DNA of 64,000 nt, taken from contig VXCM01001413.1 of the NCBI GenBank assembly GCA_014773175.1, forward strand, positions 63,842 to 127,841, written 5' to 3'. Below are positions 48,394-60,228 of this stretch, in pieces (positions within the stretch are counted from its first letter, which is position 1; every line of letters starts with the position of its first letter). This DNA is from Lucifuga dentata (taxonomy: Eukaryota > Chordata > Actinopteri > Ophidiiformes > Bythitidae). The translations under genes and the position numbers were made by a program. The notes under the pieces are model-generated. The model was not told the DNA's origin and searched no databases. It saw only the letters and a list, made by a program, of their open reading frames with translations.

Positions 48394-50517
48394 TCAGATA
48401 AGGCAGATAAAAGACAAATCAGGTCTGCATGTTCATTGTCATTCAGGTGGAAAAATGACATACTTGCCATTAAGTCAGATCTTCCTTCTTCAGCAGGAAG
48501 CCAGCTGTCGGACTAATTTAGGAGCTAACACCTTATATTCAACACCTCATCAAGCCAAAGCACCAATTGAAGCCATTATACACTGTTCAGCCCTCTAATA
48601 GATTTATTAGAGGTCTGGAGCCAGCTTATTACAGAGGGTCTCAGAACAAGAGAAGTGGGAGTGATCTTTTCATCTGCATGCTACACCAGCCTCGAAAAGA
48701 ACCATAAATTAGTGTGATGTGAAAGAGATATGAAGCAGGAATCTTCTGTTCTTAAAGCTCAGCAGTGGTACCGTGCATAGTCATAGAATCTGGCTCACAT
48801 TTTCCCGATCAGGGCCTATCACCATGCTTCATTCTTAATCATCAGCAACAGAGAAAGGTCGTTACCCAAGTAAATTACCTCTTTAGCATTTGATTATTCA
48901 CTTTTTCCTCTGTGACATGATTCTGTCTCTGGAGAGCATTGTGTGCGACAGGTTGCAATTTATATATGCGTACATTCCAAACTGAATGACAAGACGGCGG
49001 CGGTTTTGCAAAGTATACTGGTTATCACTGTTTGTATCTTGGTCAAAATTAATTTCCACTTTAAAAAGGTTTTCTACATCTCTGTAGCTTCCTTTCATTC
49101 CCTATGGCTCTAATGAAGTGTTCTCAAAAGATGACATGAGAAAACCGTAAAGTTTCAGCCTGCATATTTACTTTAATAGAAAATGTTGAATGATAAAAGC
49201 ACTTTGACAGTCCAGTGCACTCACACAGCATGCACCATAAAACATATGTTGAAAGCTGAGTGTAATTCATTCTCCAAGCCTTCGTCCATGTACACTAATA
49301 AAATTCACAAACTCTCTCTTCATCTATCCATGTGTTTGTCAGTTCGTCTATCTCACATACACAGACACTTTCACACATGCACAAAATCACTCAAGAAACC
49401 CAAAACATATTGCATGTCCCTCAACTAACATATGGCATTTCCATAGTGAATTACTTAAACCAGCTAAAATACTCCAAAACTCGACGTTAGCATAAGAGGA
49501 CATGTTCACTTCTGCCTTCCAGTATTTTACATACATTTGTCAAATATTACAACATGTGTAATATTTAGGTTGAAAATTACTAATGTTATGTCATGTCATA
49601 AGATCTCAAATTAGAATTGCATGAATTAGTATGTACAGACATCTTGGGCCTGTCAGAACAGTTACATACAGGAAATAAATCCATCTCACCATAAAAGGAA
49701 TACAAAATCCCTAATTTTATTGAAATCACTTGTATTTGCAGCTTATACCACCTAAATATGAACTTAAGAATGTACAATCTCTCAACACAAGCACTACTGT
49801 AATAATTAACCATAAACTTGTTGTAAATCACAGCCCCAACTGGTTTCCTCATAATGCTGCAGGTCAAGCTGAACAGAGGTTTAAATCACAAAACTCACTG
49901 TTTACACTGTAAAATTGCTGTTTTTGGTACACAGCCACATTGTAATACATGGGATTGCCTTGATATTCCCTCCCCCCCTCCATAACTGTCCATTTACAGT
50001 TATGAGCATTAGTCATCCACTGCCTTTCCCATCCACCACACTGGACATGCGAGGCCAAACAATAGTAACTGAATAGCCGGTAGTGTATCTGCACAATTTC
50101 CATCTCTCCCCATTCTGTATATCTCCCCCAACCCTTTTGAAATGGTGGCTATGAATCTTCATTGGATCCAGTGGTGTGGAAAGCGTCTCTCTCCTAAATG
50201 ACTATTGATGATGATGCCACTGCAAGGAATGTGAACACAGTATGGAAATGCTACAGCAAGCCTGGAGAGCGAGGAGGTGTGGAGTGGAGTAGTGTCAAGG
50301 CATATTTATAGGTTTGGTAGATGGGGGCATAGTGTTTGATCAAAATTAATAAATGCAGTAAAGTGGCATACATGTTAAATAGAAAATGAGTGGCTTCAAA
50401 TTAGCAAGTCAGGTAGCCACCAAATTTAGTGTCAGAGTTCTGGTGTCTTTGCCTTCACAAAAATTAAAGAAAACATCCCTGCAGGCCAACTTTGATGTTC
50501 TGTGGCATTTTACTTAA

Positions 50518-51099
50518 TGGACCATACCTGTGGTTTTGCATGTTTCAGCCCAATATATACAACCCACATACACGCTACGTTACTAGCACCCATTTCCCAA
50601 AACATATGGAGCTGCACATATCAGAACTGTTTTTCCTACTTTCCAGACTGGTATTGGTTTCACTTCATTCTAGTATACTATAAAAAGACTTGAGACTTGA
50701 AGCTTGAGATATGTAAACCATCACAGCAAACACAATATCTATTACATTTTTTGTCAAAATAACTTTATTTAACCGGTCCAAGATGGAGCTGTATTGAAGA
50801 AAATGTATATTTCCGCTGCAGAATATAGTCCCAGAATGAGATTGGTTTTACTGAGAAATTAAAAATGACTGTTACTTCTACATTTGGACGTATGTGTTAG
50901 CAGGCAAAAAATGTAATTTTAAAGTGGGTGTATCACCTGTACATTTGATTTTAAAAGATTAGGAGATCTGGCAAAAAAAAACAAAACAGGAAAAGTAAAA
51001 TATGGTTTTATGTTTTGGAAAGTAGTTGTCAGTAATGTAACATGTATGCGAGTAGTATTTATTGGACTTAAATATTGAAAATCACCATGGTATGATCCT
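50518..51099 (+). mobile_element. TTAA-type miniature element, copy 8 (complete)
   Basis: TTAA at 50514-50517 and 51100-51103. The left terminal sequence (tggaccatacctgtggtttt) and the reverse complement of the right end (aggatcataccatggtgatt) match. They remain similar for about 45 bp, through the cccaatatatac / tccaataaatac block. This is the reference copy for length (582 bp). It has no coding capacity. The TTAA target and A/T-GG termini fit Kolobok better than piggyBac (CC termini), but there is no transposase to settle this. Confidence 0.93.
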
Positions 51100-51103
51100 T
51101 TAA

Positions 51104-51495
51104 CAAATGTCAAAACATAGAAGGGACTGATGCCTAAATTGTAATAGGCCTATGAAATTAAACAAAAACAAAGAAAGAGAAGTGCATGCCATTCTGTGCC
51201 ATTCAGAAACATTTCCATTTTGGTCTGAAATTTGTTGTTGTTGTTTTTTTTATTATTATTATTTTAAATATCACATCAAATCACATGAATTACACTGTGC
51301 AGTTGAGTTCTGACCTCGTTGTGTAGGAGTGGAGAGAGAGAGATGGATTTATTTCTATTAAAATCACATAATAAATCCTGTCCATGGTCTTCTGAAGATC
51401 ATGCGCCTCCCTTTTCTTATCCTTGCTGCAAAAAACAGCTGCAGCAGGGGGCCTCTGGCTCTCTCTGTGCAATGTTGATATGCCTTCCCCCCCCC
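51104..51495. other. Non-coding stretch before the gap
   Basis: It ends in a C-run entering the gap. Nothing was recognised. Confidence 0.5.
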
Positions 51496-51700
51496 NNNNN
51501 NNNNNNNNNNNNNNNNNNNNNNNNNNNNNNNNNNNNNNNNNNNNNNNNNNNNNNNNNNNNNNNNNNNNNNNNNNNNNNNNNNNNNNNNNNNNNNNNNNNN
51601 NNNNNNNNNNNNNNNNNNNNNNNNNNNNNNNNNNNNNNNNNNNNNNNNNNNNNNNNNNNNNNNNNNNNNNNNNNNNNNNNNNNNNNNNNNNNNNNNNNNN
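51496..51700. other. Assembly gap of 205 N
   Basis: Flanked by C-rich sequence on both sides (a C-run before, ccaccccc after), so the missing sequence is probably a C-rich simple repeat. Frames spanning it are meaningless. Confidence 0.99.
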
Positions 51701-53958
51701 CCACCCCCACCCCACTACCGTACAATGTGTCCTTGGATGTAGAAGCTGTAGAAAGTTGATCAAACAGCTAAAGAAGCATCTTTCTACCTTGAAACAGACA
51801 AGTGAAAGGGTTAACAATATAGATCTTATTCACTCAAAGTAATGAAATACAGCCTTTAATGCAGGGAGCCAAACACTACACCAGGAGTTTTGACCAATCA
51901 CAACCCCTAAATGTCGAAATCCTGATCTGAGTCTGAGGTGACCTGATCCAGTCAGGAGATTGGGGTAGGGCTTTTGGGTTATGAACTAATTTTTTCATTA
52001 AAACATTGGGTTTTGGTCAAGCTTTGCAAATTTAACTGAATCATAACTCTGTTTTATTTTTGAGAGTACGCTATGCATCTTTGTACATTCAGTGCTGCGG
52101 TCTGTTTCAGTACTTTTACTTTCACTTTTCATTCATGATATGGAAAATCTTTCAGCTTTATGCCATTGCACCTTTGTGTCTGTACATGTACATTTGCACA
52201 TTAAGTTAGCAGCAGGCTTGTAAAAAGAAAAAGAAAAATCTCTCAATGCAAAGGGTTGCTGGGCTACAGACTCCTCTCACCCAGTTTCACAGCACCCAGT
52301 TAACTGGTCAGAGCAGTTTCTGCCCCAACCTCCTCACCAATGAATTTTTATCAGGAGCACACCCCAATTCTCTCAACAAGGCCATAAAGTCAGCCACCAC
52401 AGAACATTATAGACTCTGACAGGGAATACAAGACCCTAATCAGAACCTTAACGCACTATCAAATGTGGAAATCTTCTCATGCAACATGAAACCCAGCAGC
52501 AAGTGCCTCCGCTTTTTCCCTTTCTCCATCTCTCCTATCCTCCTTTCCACCGCTGATTTGGAATAGCACAACCAGGAAGGCAGTCATGTCAGAGAAGATT
52601 TTCTGGAGGCCTTGACAGAACTGATGGGTCTCCATTACTGTAATGAGGCTACAGGAATGGCTGCCGCGCTTCCCTCATTTACGCCATCTCAGCCTGCGCC
52701 TCCTCCAGGGGATACACTCTTTCCTCTATAATAGCCTACTCAGTCTTCTTTTACTCTCTCTTGCTCTTTTCCCTTTTCCTATCCACAAATTTACAAGAGG
52801 TGTGTACATTTGTGTGTGTGTGTGTGTGTTGGTTTGGGGGGGGTTAGTGGGTGTGTGGTGTGTGTATCAAAGGGAGACGTGATTGTAATGTGTGACAATG
52901 AGGAATGCTGGTAGGTTTTGAGCTACTGGACCTCCACAGCATGACTTCCTTTAAGGTACATCTCAGTAATGGTCAGACATTTCACTTTATGGGGCACTAA
53001 GACATGAAGAAGGAAGGGTTTCAGCTTGTTTGCTGCAGATTGGCAGCACATACTCATCACTGGGTTCAATTCCTCAAGTCTGAATGTGAGCCCAATATTA
53101 TGAGTTTTTCAGCCATTCACCTTTTTCTAATGTCAGGAACGATGATGCAGTTATTCTCTGACCTAGGCCATGATCAACACGATGGTGGTCAGGATGGAAA
53201 AATTCAGTGAAATTCCATTTAACGTTTGTTGTTTTCTTATAGTTTTTCTCAGGTAAACAATAAACTGATTATTGAATCAAATTGCCATTGACATTGCTAT
53301 TATCAATTCCTCAACAACTCAAATTTACTGATATTAATACTAGAAGTCAGTATCAACAATTATAACTATGACTGTGATCTCTCTGTAATGTTAACCTAAA
53401 CTTAACAATATATTAGTCACCGTGAACCTGATGTTTCCATAACTTTATCCACTTAACCTTAATAATGCTTTAATTGCTGTTTGTTGGAAAATAAAATGGC
53501 AAATGTTGACAGTGAACATTTTGCAGATACATTTGTTAAAGGTGTATTAATGTTTTACCATATGAAGAAGGAGACCTTTTAGCTAAAGGAATGAAAAGAC
53601 CACTTATTGTGATATTAGAAAACACAGGTGTGGAAAAACCCCAGTAGAACACTCTTCCTTAATACTGGATTTAATAAAAAAAATAAACTATAGATGCATG
53701 ACATTTCACTCAGACCTACAATCCCAACAGTCAGGGTTTAAATGCTATTGATCCAATTTTGGAGCACACAGAGTTGGTGAATTGCACAGCTAAACAGCTA
53801 AACTCCTGCAAGAGTCTGCCTCTCAGGTACCTTTTCAATAGCAGGTAAAAATCCTGCAGCCTTTTCATTGTTTACCCTTAATATAACAGGTAAATGAAGA
53901 CAGGGATTACACAAAGAAAAGGTAAACACACAAGCTCTGGGTCTACTTTTCCTCATTT
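51701..53958. other. Non-coding stretch with GT/G-rich tract
   Basis: A (GT)n tract followed by a G-run and GT-rich sequence lies at 52810-52865. No gene was recognised. Confidence 0.5.
52810..52865 (+). repeat. (GT)n with G-run
   Basis: A TG repeat followed by an eight-G run and further GTG blocks. It could form a G-quadruplex. Confidence 0.85.
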
Positions 53959-53963
53959 CTCCC

Positions 53964-54781
53964 TGTTACGTCCCTCACTGTGTAAAAGGTCCATTGACGT
54001 GTTTTCTTTATTTCTTAGGTCTTTCACTCTCTTTCGCTGTTCCGCTCCCTCTCCCATATAACCGCTCCTTTCTTGTTGTATATGCAAAAACAAACTGTGC
54101 TGGGCCGCTCTTCCAATTGGTTGGTTAACGGAGGCGGGATAACAGCGGCGGAGCCACACCCTCGATTGGCCCGTTTCTTCCCTCCGGGATGCACCTTCGA
54201 CTTCTCCTGCGGTGGACACATCTGATTGGAGGACAATTTCATCCCCTCCACCAATGAAGATTCTGCTCAGTCCCAGGACTTGCTTAAATTCATTACAAAC
54301 GCTCATTGTGATGGCTGGCTGTGTGTTTGTGCCAGTCCGACTCGTTTTCTGAGGGTTTTTTTGAGAGCTGTGTAATTGTGATCTGCTATTGTGACCTGTG
54401 ATAGTTCAATGATTCAGATTTGTGTTTTTCTTTAGGTTTTTCAACATCTGATTGGTTAATTTAGGCACGGTTGTATTAAGGAAAATCTTGTAGGGTGTTG
54501 TCACTTCACCTTTTTTTTGTGTATCACTGTTGTTACTTTTATTATTTTATTAAAGGAAGGTTATCGATTAAACTCTTTTGTTTGTTATTTTATGGTTGGT
54601 TTTCTGGCACCACCTCTGTTCCTTCCCCAGTTGGTGGTTTGCCTTAAATTTCAGTTACTGTTGTTAGCCAATCCTGTGCTTATCATTATTATTTCGTGTT
54701 GAAACAATAAATTACCTTTCTTTGCCATTTCCATCGGCTTTTATGTTGCTTCCCTTTCCCCTAGACCATAGGGTTGTAACA
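53964..54781 (+). mobile_element. Solo LTR with 5-bp target duplication
   Basis: It begins TGTTACGTCCC and ends GGGTTGTAACA, giving the canonical TG...CA with a TGTTAC/GTAACA inverted repeat. It is flanked by ctccc at 53959-53963 and 54782-54786. Inside, TATAA lies at about 54057, several attgg/ccaat motifs lie between 54110 and 54235, and AATAAA lies at 54706-54711, consistent with promoter and polyadenylation functions. At 818 bp with no coding region next to it, it is what remains after recombination between two LTRs. A gypsy-type origin is the likeliest guess. An ERV origin is not excluded because no internal region remains. Confidence 0.9.
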
Positions 54782-54786
54782 CTCCC

Positions 54787-55126
54787 AAAATATATATAAT
54801 ACCTTGAGCTGTGTATGCTAGTTTGTAAAGCTTATCCATCGATTGTGACATCATAAAATATGTATTTAATCTCAATCATAATGTAAATTAAGGACATGGT
54901 AATTTCACCCAGGGGTAAAGGGTCTCCTGAGTAAGATCAACTAATTAACTCATTGCCAGAAGGGGTCCTTTTATCAAATTTCTCACTCTAACTGGAAAAC
55001 AAGATGTCAAGATGCATTAAAAGCTCAACACGACCAAATACTGATTGTGTTGTCTTTGAAAAACTAAGTATATTCAGCAAAGTATCAGCAATAATATCTC
55101 CATTCTGAAAATACGAGTTCAAAACA
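54787..55126. other. Short non-coding spacer
   Basis: Nothing was recognised. Confidence 0.5.
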
Positions 55127-55570
55127 CTAGTGCAGTGCCTGTTCAAAATGTGCATGGTCGGAACGGACTTTATAACTACTTTTTATCTGCACAGCACCAT
55201 CAAAACAACTTCAACTTCTCAAACAACTTCTTCATGTCCTCGTCAGCTTCTTGTGAGCTAGCTTTGTTTGTTGTACGGGTGGTCTGATTGAGACCATAGA
55301 CTGGACAGGAGCATATCCTGCCACACAGACTACCTTTTTACCGGCACAGCTCAATTCGAGAACTGCTCATCCAAACAACTGCACACGCGACACTGCATGT
55401 CCTTGGGTCCTGAGCAATGAACCTGCTGAATTTCAACTTCATACAGTGNCACACGCGACACTGCATGTCCTTGGGTCCTGAGCAATGAACCTGCTGAATT
55501 TCAACTTCATACAGTGCTGGGTTCTAGAGATATTGGTGCCACAGACAGAAATTCTGTCTTTGTAGTTAGA
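55127..55570 (-). mobile_element. Non-autonomous Helitron, copy 4 (distal member of dimer)
   Basis: On the minus strand it begins TCTAACTACAAAGAC (55570) and ends CACTGCACTAG at 55127, next to A at 55126 on the plus strand. It contains an assembly duplication (N at 55449), so its true length is about 376 bp. Its TC end abuts the 3' end of copy 5. Confidence 0.86.
55382..55516. other. Assembly duplication around single N (55449)
   Basis: The 67 bp at 55382-55448 recur identically at 55450-55516. Confidence 0.9.
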
Positions 55571-55924
55571 CTAATGCAGTGCCTGTTCAAAATGTGCCTG
55601 TTCGGAATGGGCCAGACTTTATGGTGTGCGCTGCATCCTGGCATGATTTTGTTCTGCACATCTTCATGAGCTAGCTTTACTGTACAAAGTCGGGTTGTGA
55701 CCATGCCACTGGAGAGGAGCATATCCTGCCACGTGGACTACTTTTTGCCGGCACAGCTCAATTCTCTCATCCAAACAACTTTGCACGCGACACTGCACAT
55801 CCTTGGGTCCTGAGCATTATACTGTACCTGCCAAATTTCAACTTCATACAGTGCCGGGTTCTCAAGATATTGGTGCCACAGGCAGACAGATGGACGGACA
55901 GAGATTTCTGGCTTTATAGTTAGA
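55571..55924 (-). mobile_element. Non-autonomous Helitron, copy 5 (proximal member of dimer)
   Basis: On the minus strand it begins TCTAACTATAAAGCC at 55924, with T following on the plus strand. It ends CACTGCATTAG at 55571, where the terminal CTAG has decayed to TTAG. It is joined head-to-tail with copy 4. Confidence 0.86.
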
Positions 55925-58183
55925 TGTATGTTGATGCAATGACAAATCTGACATGTATGGTACAGTGATTGTATGCAATATGTATGCGATTCCACTTAAG
56001 TGAAGTCTAGAGTATGTAATGGTACAATGAAAGTTGATGGCTGACAGCTAATATTCATACATTCAGGTCTTACAGAGTCATCTGTCTTCCCCAAAGTGCC
56101 TATTATAAGCATCCATTAAATGTGGCCCCTGACACCTCCAGAAGGTTAGCCTGCTCTCAGCCCTGATCAGGCCATCTGTACATAATGCTGACTGTCTACA
56201 TTTTAGATCTCATAGACCTAAAGAAGATCAAATCCAACTATGTAGTTTAGAAACTGCTTTGTTTTAATGATCAGTGATTAATAGGAATACTGACCCTTTT
56301 GATTTGAAACGGCCTGCTCAGCAGTTTAGATATGACAATATAAAGCAAACCACAAAATTAAATAATGTAGGAGTCGTAGATGGTGTATGATTACTCAGTT
56401 ATGTTTTCTTCGATATGTGTTTCTTTGAATTAAAGCGTGTGTCATAGCTCTGAAATGTTATAATTGGATACTCACAACAAGAATTCCTGGGCTCCGTATA
56501 ATTATTGGCTCATTGTTTATGTATAAATTTTTCAGTGCACATTTCTTAGAGAAGTTATGGCATGTGCTCTTAAGGCAATGGAATGTGTACTAGAATGTGA
56601 AATACACAGGCTGGAGAATGATACAAGTCACTCAGAGTAACTCAAGTCACACTGATACACACTCCAACCTCACACCCAACTACCTAAAAAAGCACTCCTT
56701 ATTATCAAGGTGACTTAATGTTTTCATGTTTCCATCACACAGGACACACCTCACGTTAGTTGCTGCCATTCTGTCACTAATCCTCACTATTTTATCAAGG
56801 TAGGGTCACTGAGCACAAATGCTCTTCTGCAGGAGCACACACAGGAGCTATTACTGGATAAATTCTCAGAAGCATAATAGGCAGTGGGGATGTTGAATCC
56901 TCGCAAGTGCTGATGATGTTGGTGTATCCCTGTGACATCTGAAGCTTTCTCTTTGTTGTGGCCAGTTATGACACACCTCCATAATGATGCTACCAGTGTC
57001 AAGAGGTGGATCAAATTGAAGAGACAGATTCATGGCTGTCCGTGAGTTCACTGCATAACATGGCCATGGTCCAGCCAAACAGTTATTAACTACCTGCTAT
57101 GCTTCAGTCAGATGTGGTTTGATATCTATCGAATCAGCAAAGTTTTGGAGCAGGATACCAAACTAATTAGGAAGTCAGATGGATGTGAAGCTTTGCACAT
57201 GTACTCACAGTACTGTAGAGAAAATGTTTCCTATTAACTGTCACTATGGAAGCTCTAGATTTCTCAATTGATGTTAATGGCTAAAAAGACATAGGAGCAA
57301 TTTCTAGTCCTTGTCGCGCAGCTGACTGCTCACCCCCTGGTACAGCACTTCAAGGAGCAATGATGCATGAGCCATGAGTGAGCCATAAGTGAAAAAACAC
57401 TAAATAGGACAGGCCAAAGTCAACAAGCCAGATTCAACCTATCAGTCTTAACAGTCCTTCTCTGGGTGAGTACCAGACTAGGGGCCAAGTCCTGCTCTTT
57501 GCTGATTGGGCAATGCACAACACAACATTTCAACATGTGACAAGGCAAGGAATAATCGATGTCCCAAAGTCTTGACGCTCCATCTCCCACTTCAAGCATT
57601 CATCATCCCTCCAGTCCAGAATAAACACAGAGGACACTTCATTCACAACAACAATTAGGCCACACACTCAGGCCTATATGCAGGTTTCACATGTTTCTTG
57701 TCTTATCATTGACAAGCCCCATCGACCACCACCTGCTAAGACCCCATGTCACAAGGTTAACATTTATTGTCTCCAACAGACCCAGAGAGGGGACGGGGAG
57801 CCTAGCAAAGGCACTGATACAACACCCTAAGGTGATCTCCATCTACATTTATAGGTTGGTCATCTTGTAAGCACAGGTGCTGTCATGCAAAAATTGAATA
57901 CTTATCTGGGTAAGTAAAATAAGGAAACAATCATTAGCCCTTAATGCACTGCCTGCTCCTTTGACTTTGCAATATCTACAACCGAAACATAGAGACATTT
58001 TTTTTTGTTTTTTTTTTGTTTTTTTGTTTTTTTGAGAAAGTTCATGCCTGCTCACAGAAAATTAAGGAACTACCTTGGAACATTGCAAAGTACAGGAATA
58101 ACACTCGATAGACGGTTTTAGAGTGCCAAATAAAACAGGCGAATTAAGATCAATCCTGAGCCAAGTGTTCCACGTGCTTAACC
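55925..58183. other. Non-coding stretch, nothing recognised
   Basis: No gene was recognised. A T-rich tract lies at 57998-58033. Confidence 0.45.
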
Positions 58184-58766
58184 CTGGTTCAAGCTTCACG
58201 CAGATGCAGTGCGGACTTAAACACTGACATCCCTGCAATGGACCATTACGGAGACATCAGAGGAAACCGAGGTAGTGTGTAGAGGTGTGGAAGGGATAGA
58301 GGATAAATAAACAATGTTTTGGGGTGGTTAACCAACCGTTGTTAACATAGCGCCACCATTGAAGTGCGCGGTTGACCCCATGGTGATAATGAATGCACAA
58401 GAAGCATGAATGCCAGGACATATGTCCTGGCATTTATGCTTCGGACATGCAGTGGACCGTTCACATATGCGGACGGTCCGTTGCATGTCCTCATTTATGT
58501 CCACATCTGCATTAAGCATAAACCAGCTCTTATACACCTCTACATACTACCTTGGTTTCCTCTGTACCTCTTCGTATCTCTTTGCTTGGCCAAGGTGTGT
58601 AATGTCACATGAACACAGTCCTCGTTTTTTCAAAAACTGAGTGGTGCGAATCCACAAGGTCAACCCTCCAAAGCGGCATCTGCAACTGGCCCTTATGGCC
58701 GCTATTACGTCACACTTTCCACACACACCTACTGTTGCATCTGCATCTGTGTGAAGCATGAACCAG
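58184..58766. repeat. Complex of nested inverted repeats, 583 bp
   Basis: Outer arms 58184-58209 and 58741-58766 are complementary at 24 of 26 positions, and a third copy of the right arm lies at 58501-58526. Inner arms 58258-58288 and 58534-58564 match at 29 of 31. In the centre, 58403-58440 is a 38-bp palindrome with one mismatched pair and no loop. A stem-loop (58443-58460 / 58473-58490, 16 of 18) follows it. There is no coding sequence and no clear target duplication. It could be an unclassified foldback transposon or a structured non-coding locus. Confidence 0.75.
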
Positions 58767-60103
58767 ACTGTACTCTCAAGAAGGTATTGGCATCGGTCCA
58801 GCTAGGTTATTGGCTGGATATTACCTGTTCTCTGTACAGTTCTCTACATCATCACTGCGAGTCACATTTGGATCCAGTTCAGTAGGCAGCAAAGGATGAG
58901 TTTGTCTCAAGGCAAAGCACAAACTGTTCTTTCTGCTACTCCAAAATGTTTACACTCTGTTGGGGAGAGTTAGACAGGTGATGCTAACAATAACAAAGGT
59001 GGCTTAGTTGCTACTGGCACCACTTTGGTCAAACTCCACTTGAAACCTGAAGCATAGATGTGATGCCGAGTCCATTGTTACAACTAACAACTATCACTGG
59101 AAATCAAATGAAATCAAATGGCCCTGTGTCTTGGACCACAGTGTAGTATGAACTTTGGTATTAAACTGTTTGGTTTAAGGCTGGATAACAATGTTAAGAA
59201 AAAATATCATGTTTGTATTGTACTTTTGTAGGAATTTATGGTCCAAGCCCTTGTAATCTTTTACATTTTAGCATCTTGTAACTATAAGAAAAGAAAAAAA
59301 AAGTATTTAAAAAAAATGATACCATCTGTACAATACTTCACATAACATGTCCTTCAAACACAAAAAGCTGGTTTTTATCATTCCCAGTAATAAATAAATA
59401 AATAAATAAACACCTGCAGGTATTCATTCATGGTGATGCTTGCATGCTTCACTGAGTGGGAATAAGTAAAAGAGTTTGTCTCTTGTTTTGTTTGGGTGCT
59501 TTGATTGTGGTTGTTATCTGCTGTGCATCACAACTCTTCCTCCCTCCTCACCTCTGGTGATAGATGTTGTCTGTAGTGACCAGGAAAGTGCAAGTGTTTT
59601 ATTACAATAATGACTTAAATGACTTTTTCTTTTTTTAGTTTTATTATCTGTACTTAATTTCTGTTTGCACCTTTTCAGTTCCACAGTGCATGCCTTAATA
59701 TTAGGGAACAAGTTCTCCATAGCCACACCAAATATTTCTTTCATTTATATTGTAATAAGATTTTTAATTGGAGAATAGGCTTGCTCCTATTGAGGGTCTA
59801 AGATTAGTAACATTTCCTTTCATCATTTTCATTTATTGTTTCATGATGTGAAGATTGTGGAACCCTAATGAACTGTGATTAAGGACTATACAAATAAACC
59901 TTACCACACACACATGCAGAGCTCTGCTCTGACAACCACAGAAACTCTCATTAACAGCGATTTTGATATTCATTATGTTCATATAATTTATTCAGGCATT
60001 CCTGTTCCATGATTCCTGTTGTATCCACATGAATCTTTCTGTAGCAACAAATGTTGCATGTTAATTTTTAAAAGAGCTACAGGCTACAGAGACACAGAAA
60101 TGC

Positions 60104-60228
60104 AGAGAAAAAAAAAAAACATAAGTCAAATGACAGGTTGCCATCATTCCCTCTTTCATCTTGAANAGAGAAAAAAAAAAAACATAAGTCAAATGACAGG
60201 TTGCCATCATTCCCTCTTTCATCTTGAA
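60104..60228. other. Assembly duplication around single N (60166)
   Basis: The 62 bp at 60104-60165, which include an A-run, recur identically after the N at 60167-60228. The long plus-strand frame here exists only because of the duplication. Confidence 0.9.

Larger units (their letters stand above)
43306..50513. other. Long non-coding stretch
   Basis: No gene or repeat family was recognised. It contains a (TC)n tract near 44302-44322, (AGT)n at 46448-46470, a polypyrimidine tract at about 47379-47467, a lone N at 48019 and poly(T) with an N at 48375. 45480-45790 and 48480-48700 have the mixed, repeat-free texture of possible conserved non-coding elements (inference only). Confidence 0.45.

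Noticed and set aside
51290..51842. Long frames crossing 51496-51700
   Set aside because: They exist only because N codons are not counted as stops.
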